Shown here: positions 5,199-7,413 of the stretch, piece by piece | Layout of the letters: each line of letters starts with the position of its first letter | Position numbering within the stretch: position 1 is the first letter of the stretch | Assembly (NCBI GenBank): GCA_007128995.1 | Contig: SKWJ01000094.1 | Span: 1 to 7,413, forward strand | DNA length: 7,413 nt | Reading direction: 5' to 3' | Source of the DNA: Paracoccaceae bacterium | GTDB lineage: Bacteria; Pseudomonadota; Alphaproteobacteria; Rhodobacterales; Rhodobacteraceae | Translations under genes and position numbers: made by a program | The notes under the pieces: model-generated | The model's database searches: none | Told to the model about the DNA's origin: nothing | The model's input: the letters and a program-made list of their open reading frames with translations, nothing else

Positions 5199-6155
5199 TC
5201 AGCCCTCATATTCGGGCAGGCTTTCCATTTCTTCCTGTGTCATCGTCACTTGGACCCGAACATTTCCGTCTTCATCATTCCATAGGATATCCAGATCATC
5301 TGTTTCTATCGCAACAGTATGCGTTCCCATTCCAACGAAGCCGCCCACATCCATGACAGCATGTGTGATTTCGCCCGTGTCACCGATCACCAGATCATCG
5401 ACAGTTGCGATTTCCTCGCCCTCACGGCCATAGACGTCTGCGCCGATCAACCGGTCAGCAGTCTGCTCTTCTGCCGACATTGGGCGATACCCGTCAGGAA
5501 CGTCGGCGGTGCGTGTTTCTGCGTCCACACCTGTCGCTTCAGTGCCTGTTGTCATAGCACTGGATGCGTCGTCATGGCCCATCGACGCGCCCGGTTCTGC
5601 CTGTACTGCGCTCATATCGCGCGCTGCAAACCCGGCCTGAAGCTGATCTTCATTCCATTCTGGCAGGGCCTCAAGCTGCTCTTCAGTCATCGTTGCCACG
5701 ACAAAGAAATCATCGATATCTTCAGGACTTGCATCATCAACAACGAAGTAAAGATCGTCGATATCGACCATAACGGTCCGTGCGCCGATCCCGAGAAAGC
5801 CGCCGACATCAATCAATACGCCACGAACCTGCCCATCTTGGCTCAGAATCACATCGTCAATATTGCCAACATTTTCCCATTGATCACGTGACGCCGAGAA
5901 TGTGTCGCTACTTTCCCAGCGCATTCGGGTGCGTTCCCACTCGCTTTGATCTTCAGCCATGCGCTGATCAGACAAGGCGCGTGTCGCGTCAGTGTCCAGC
6001 GTGTAAAGATTCATGCTTGTGAAATCGCTTGTCAGGAATCCCGGAACGGTCATTCCGTTTTGCTCTAGTCCTGCCTCATCTGTTGCGCCAGTCTGTGCAT
6101 GGGCGCTCATCGACGTGACGGCCACAAGTGCAGTTGTCATCATCAGCTTTTTCAT
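5199..6155 (-). CDS. Secreted acidic protein with two PRC-barrel domains
   Basis: The 318 residues open with a Sec signal peptide (MKKLMMTTALVAVTSMSAHA, cleavage likely after AHA at 20), so the protein is periplasmic or cell-surface. Two PRC-barrel modules are visible. The first, about 92-169, has VLIDVGGFLGIGARTVMV; the second, about 236-317, has AVMDVGGFVGMGTHTVAI. Each ends in a matching tail (MTEEQLEALPEW and MTQEEMESLPEY), which points to an internal duplication. A low-complexity linker rich in Ala, Thr, Asp and Glu (about 182-225) joins them. The protein is very acidic, as in marine or halophilic bacteria. Secreted PRC-barrel proteins are common in alphaproteobacterial stress regulons but lack a defined biochemical role. 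AGGAGA lies 6 bases before the ATG. It has its own EcfG-like promoter and terminator, so it is monocistronic. Confidence 0.9.
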   Translation of the reverse strand: MKKLMMTTALVAVTSMSAHAQTGATDEAGLEQNGMTVPGFLTSDFTSMNLYTLDTDATRALSDQRMAEDQSEWERTRMRWESSDTFSASRDQWENVGNIDDVILSQDGQVRGVLIDVGGFLGIGARTVMVDIDDLYFVVDDASPEDIDDFFVVATMTEEQLEALPEWNEDQLQAGFAARDMSAVQAEPGASMGHDDASSAMTTGTEATGVDAETRTADVPDGYRPMSAEEQTADRLIGADVYGREGEEIATVDDLVIGDTGEITHAVMDVGGFVGMGTHTVAIETDDLDILWNDEDGNVRVQVTMTQEEMESLPEYEG

Positions 6156-6202
6156 CTTCGATCTCCTGTTTACAGTAACCTAATCAAAGGCTCTGGATAC
6201 TA

Positions 6203-6227
6203 AACACATTTTTAATTCAGAGGTTCC
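6203..6227 (-). promoter_or_regulatory. EcfG-like promoter of the PRC-barrel gene
   Basis: The minus strand carries GGAAC at 6227-6223, a 16-base spacer, then TGTT at 6206-6203. This differs from the EcfG consensus CGTT by one base. The -10 lies 47 bases before the start codon, predicting a leader of about 40 bases. The flank 6228-6295 is AT-rich and contains a TATAAT at 6291-6286 with no convincing -35; nothing else is recognised there. Confidence 0.5.
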
Positions 6228-6295
6228 AGACGCGGTGAAAATAAATGCTTCTTAAGTGGGATAATATTAATTAGAGGATTTTGGAATTATAGATC

Positions 6296-6320
6296 AAAAA
6301 AGACCAGCAATTTGCTGGTC
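6296..6320 (-). terminator. Intrinsic terminator of the PLDc_N-type gene
   Basis: GACCAGCA (6302-6309) pairs with TGCTGGTC (6313-6320) around a 3-base loop. On the minus strand six T residues follow (plus-strand A-run 6296-6301). It starts 29 bases after the stop codon at 6350. The plus-strand side is also T-rich (TTTTGCCTTTTT), so it may work in both directions. Confidence 0.88.
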
Positions 6321-6349
6321 CAGTTTTGCCTTTTTGTTATTATTATTTA

Positions 6350-6532
6350 TCATGACTTCTTTGGTCCGGCAATCAGCCATATGATCAGCCCAATTACAGG
6401 AAAAACAAGAACAAGCAGTATCCATAAAACTTTTTGTCCTTGCGTTTCGCCCGAACCGAGGATGGATACCGCCGCCCAGATGACGAGCGCCAGATGAAGA
6501 AGTCCCACGACCCCAGTAAAATTCGCATTCAT
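6350..6532 (-). CDS. Small membrane protein with PLDc_N-type domain
   Basis: A 60-residue protein with two transmembrane helices (about 6-26 and 35-55) and a short basic tail, GPKKS. The second helix, VLWILLVLVFPVIGLIIWLI followed by AG, has the W-x-LL-x3-FPxxG-x3-W pattern of the PLDc_N family (the N-terminal membrane segment of phospholipase D-like proteins, also found alone in small proteins). No catalytic HKD motif is present, so it is not an enzyme; the function of stand-alone members is unknown. GAGGGA lies 6 bases before the ATG. It has its own EcfG-like promoter and a strong terminator, which fits a small envelope stress protein. Confidence 0.85.
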   Translation of the reverse strand: MNANFTGVVGLLHLALVIWAAVSILGSGETQGQKVLWILLVLVFPVIGLIIWLIAGPKKS

Positions 6533-6568
6533 GTCATTTCCCTCGTATGCTCTGGAATATTCGTTCTC

Positions 6569-6593
6569 AACTCATCCGCTCCGAGATGGTTCC
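6569..6593 (-). promoter_or_regulatory. EcfG-like promoter of the PLDc_N-type gene
   Basis: The minus strand has GGAAC at 6593-6589, a 16-base spacer, then AGTT at 6572-6569, one base from the consensus CGTT. It shares the 11-mer GGGAACCATCT with the cox promoter. It begins 22 bases after the gdhA stop, and the -10 lies about 36 bases before the start codon. A 5-bp hairpin (6591-6603) overlaps the -35 but has no T-tract, so gdhA transcripts may also read through. Confidence 0.48.
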
Positions 6594-6614
6594 CGAAGCG
6601 GGACACCCAAGTCA

Positions 6615-7413
6615 TCATAGCGCCCCGGCGTTGACAACCGCCTCCGCCAGTTTGCGGTAGCCCGCGACATTGGCTGCCCGTCGATAGTCGATCCCGCCAG
6701 CTGCTGTACAACATCCTGCGCGTTCAGCTTTCAGCAAGCCGTGGATATTGCACATGATATCCTTCAAAGCCCGATCCACCCTTTCTGAAGCCCATTGGGA
6801 AAACTGGGCGTTCTGTTGCATTTCCAGTCCCGAGACGGCAACGCCGCCAGCATTTGCAGCTTTGCCTGGGGCCTGAATAACTCCTGCGTTTGTCAGATGC
6901 TCTTCCGCGTCAGAGGTGAGCGGCATGTTCGCACCTTCCGCCAGAAAGCGACAGCCACTATCGGCAAGCGCATGAGCATCGCTCAGATTGATTTCGTTCT
7001 GCGTGGCGCAGGGCAGGGCAATATCCGGCTCTGTGCCCCAGGGGCGCACTTTCTCAAGAAAAGTAACACCCATATCGCGCGGTGGCGTAGTGGCTTTCTC
7101 GCCAGCGGCATTCAAAACCCAGTCAAGAGCGTCAATGGTGAAGCCGTCAGGCGCATGCCATGTGCCGGCGCGACCGGATAATGAAATGACACGCGCGCCC
7201 ATCTGCATGGCCTTGCGTGCTGCATGGCTGGAAACATTCCCACGCCCCGAAAGGGCAATGCGCTTGTCGGTCAAACTTTCGCCCGCCTCGGCCAGCATGG
7301 CAGCGGTAAAGTAGATCAGGCCGTAGCCAGTCGCCTCTCGTCGCATGGCGCTACCTCCCAGACACAGAGGCTTGCCGGTCAGCGCGCCGCCCCATCGTTG
7401 CATCTGTTGCGTC
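6615..7413 (-). CDS. gdhA: NADP-type glutamate dehydrogenase, C-terminal part (cut by window edge)
   Basis: Catalyses reversible amination of 2-oxoglutarate to glutamate in the cytoplasm, linking nitrogen assimilation to the TCA cycle. The visible 265 residues cover the nucleotide-binding domain and the C-terminal end. They match hexameric E. coli-type GdhA through LTGKPLCLGGS, REATGYGLIYFT, the dinucleotide motif GRGNV, DIALPCATQNEI, AEGANMP, APGKAANAGGVAVSGLEM and the terminal ANVAGYRKLAEAVVNAG. The N-terminal substrate-binding domain lies beyond the right edge; the frame is open to the last base with TQQ before the first visible Met. An oddity is that the SDSSGT segment of E. coli GdhA, at the coenzyme ribose-phosphate side, reads SGRAGT here, and a nearby loop is about three residues shorter. 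The gene ends in a double TGA, and no clear terminator follows. Confidence 0.93.
   Translation of the reverse strand, partial: TQQMQRWGGALTGKPLCLGGSAMRREATGYGLIYFTAAMLAEAGESLTDKRIALSGRGNVSSHAARKAMQMGARVISLSGRAGTWHAPDGFTIDALDWVLNAAGEKATTPPRDMGVTFLEKVRPWGTEPDIALPCATQNEINLSDAHALADSGCRFLAEGANMPLTSDAEEHLTNAGVIQAPGKAANAGGVAVSGLEMQQNAQFSQWASERVDRALKDIMCNIHGLLKAERAGCCTAAGGIDYRRAANVAGYRKLAEAVVNAGAL

Noticed and set aside
6286..6310. TATAAT at 6291-6286 as a housekeeping promoter for the PRC-barrel gene
   Set aside because: No -35 at a suitable spacing (TTGCTG is 13 bases away and lies inside the terminator stem), and the leader would exceed 120 bases. The area is simply AT-rich.
6591..6603. Hairpin TCCCG-AAG-CGGGA as the gdhA terminator
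   Set aside because: Only 5 bp with a 3-base loop and no T-tract on the minus strand; it overlaps the EcfG-like -35 of the next gene.

Overview
The window looks like chromosomal DNA of an alphaproteobacterium, probably Rhodobacterales. The pointers are the fused subunit I/III oxidase with a Caa3_CtaG-type assembly protein, a stress-type PRC-barrel protein, an E. coli-like GdhA, moderately GC-rich coding sequence, and promoter motifs of the alphaproteobacterial EcfG general-stress sigma factor. The assignment rests on gene content read by eye; no database search was possible. Nearly everything is on the minus strand. No tRNA, rRNA, insertion sequence or CRISPR array is visible, and no gene-free stretch exceeds 200 bases.

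Positions 1-112 hold the last codons of a plus-strand gene that enters from the left edge, followed by a strong intrinsic terminator. Positions 116-4818 form one minus-strand operon for an unusual heme-copper oxidase. In transcription order it encodes CtaG (assembly), a CopD/HemJ-like four-helix membrane protein, CoxB (subunit II, CuA), a fused subunit I/III of 846 residues, and a 99-residue membrane protein of unknown function. All four junctions are 4-base ATGA stop/start overlaps. The oxidase keeps every metal ligand, but the lysine of the K proton channel is Gln, the D-channel asparagines are Ile and Thr, and the subunit III domain lacks its conserved membrane Glu. It is therefore probably an alternative oxidase and not the main aa3 enzyme.

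Upstream, 4996-5073 encodes a 25-residue membrane peptide with a strong ribosome binding site. Next come a secreted, very acidic protein with two PRC-barrel modules (5199-6155), a 60-residue PLDc_N-type membrane protein (6350-6532), and the C-terminal two-fifths or more of an NADP-type glutamate dehydrogenase that runs off the right edge. The PRC-barrel and PLDc_N genes each end in a clear intrinsic terminator.

The most interesting pattern is regulatory. Three separate transcription units (ctaG-cox, PRC-barrel, PLDc_N) each have a GGAAC-N16/17-xGTT element 25-50 bases upstream of the start codon. This fits the alphaproteobacterial EcfG promoter (GGAAC-N16/17-CGTT), and the match is exact for the cox operon. 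The inference is a small general-stress-response island in which an alternative oxidase with altered proton channels is induced together with envelope stress proteins. A 14-base perfect inverted repeat lies over the predicted cox transcription start and could add a CRP/FNR-type control.
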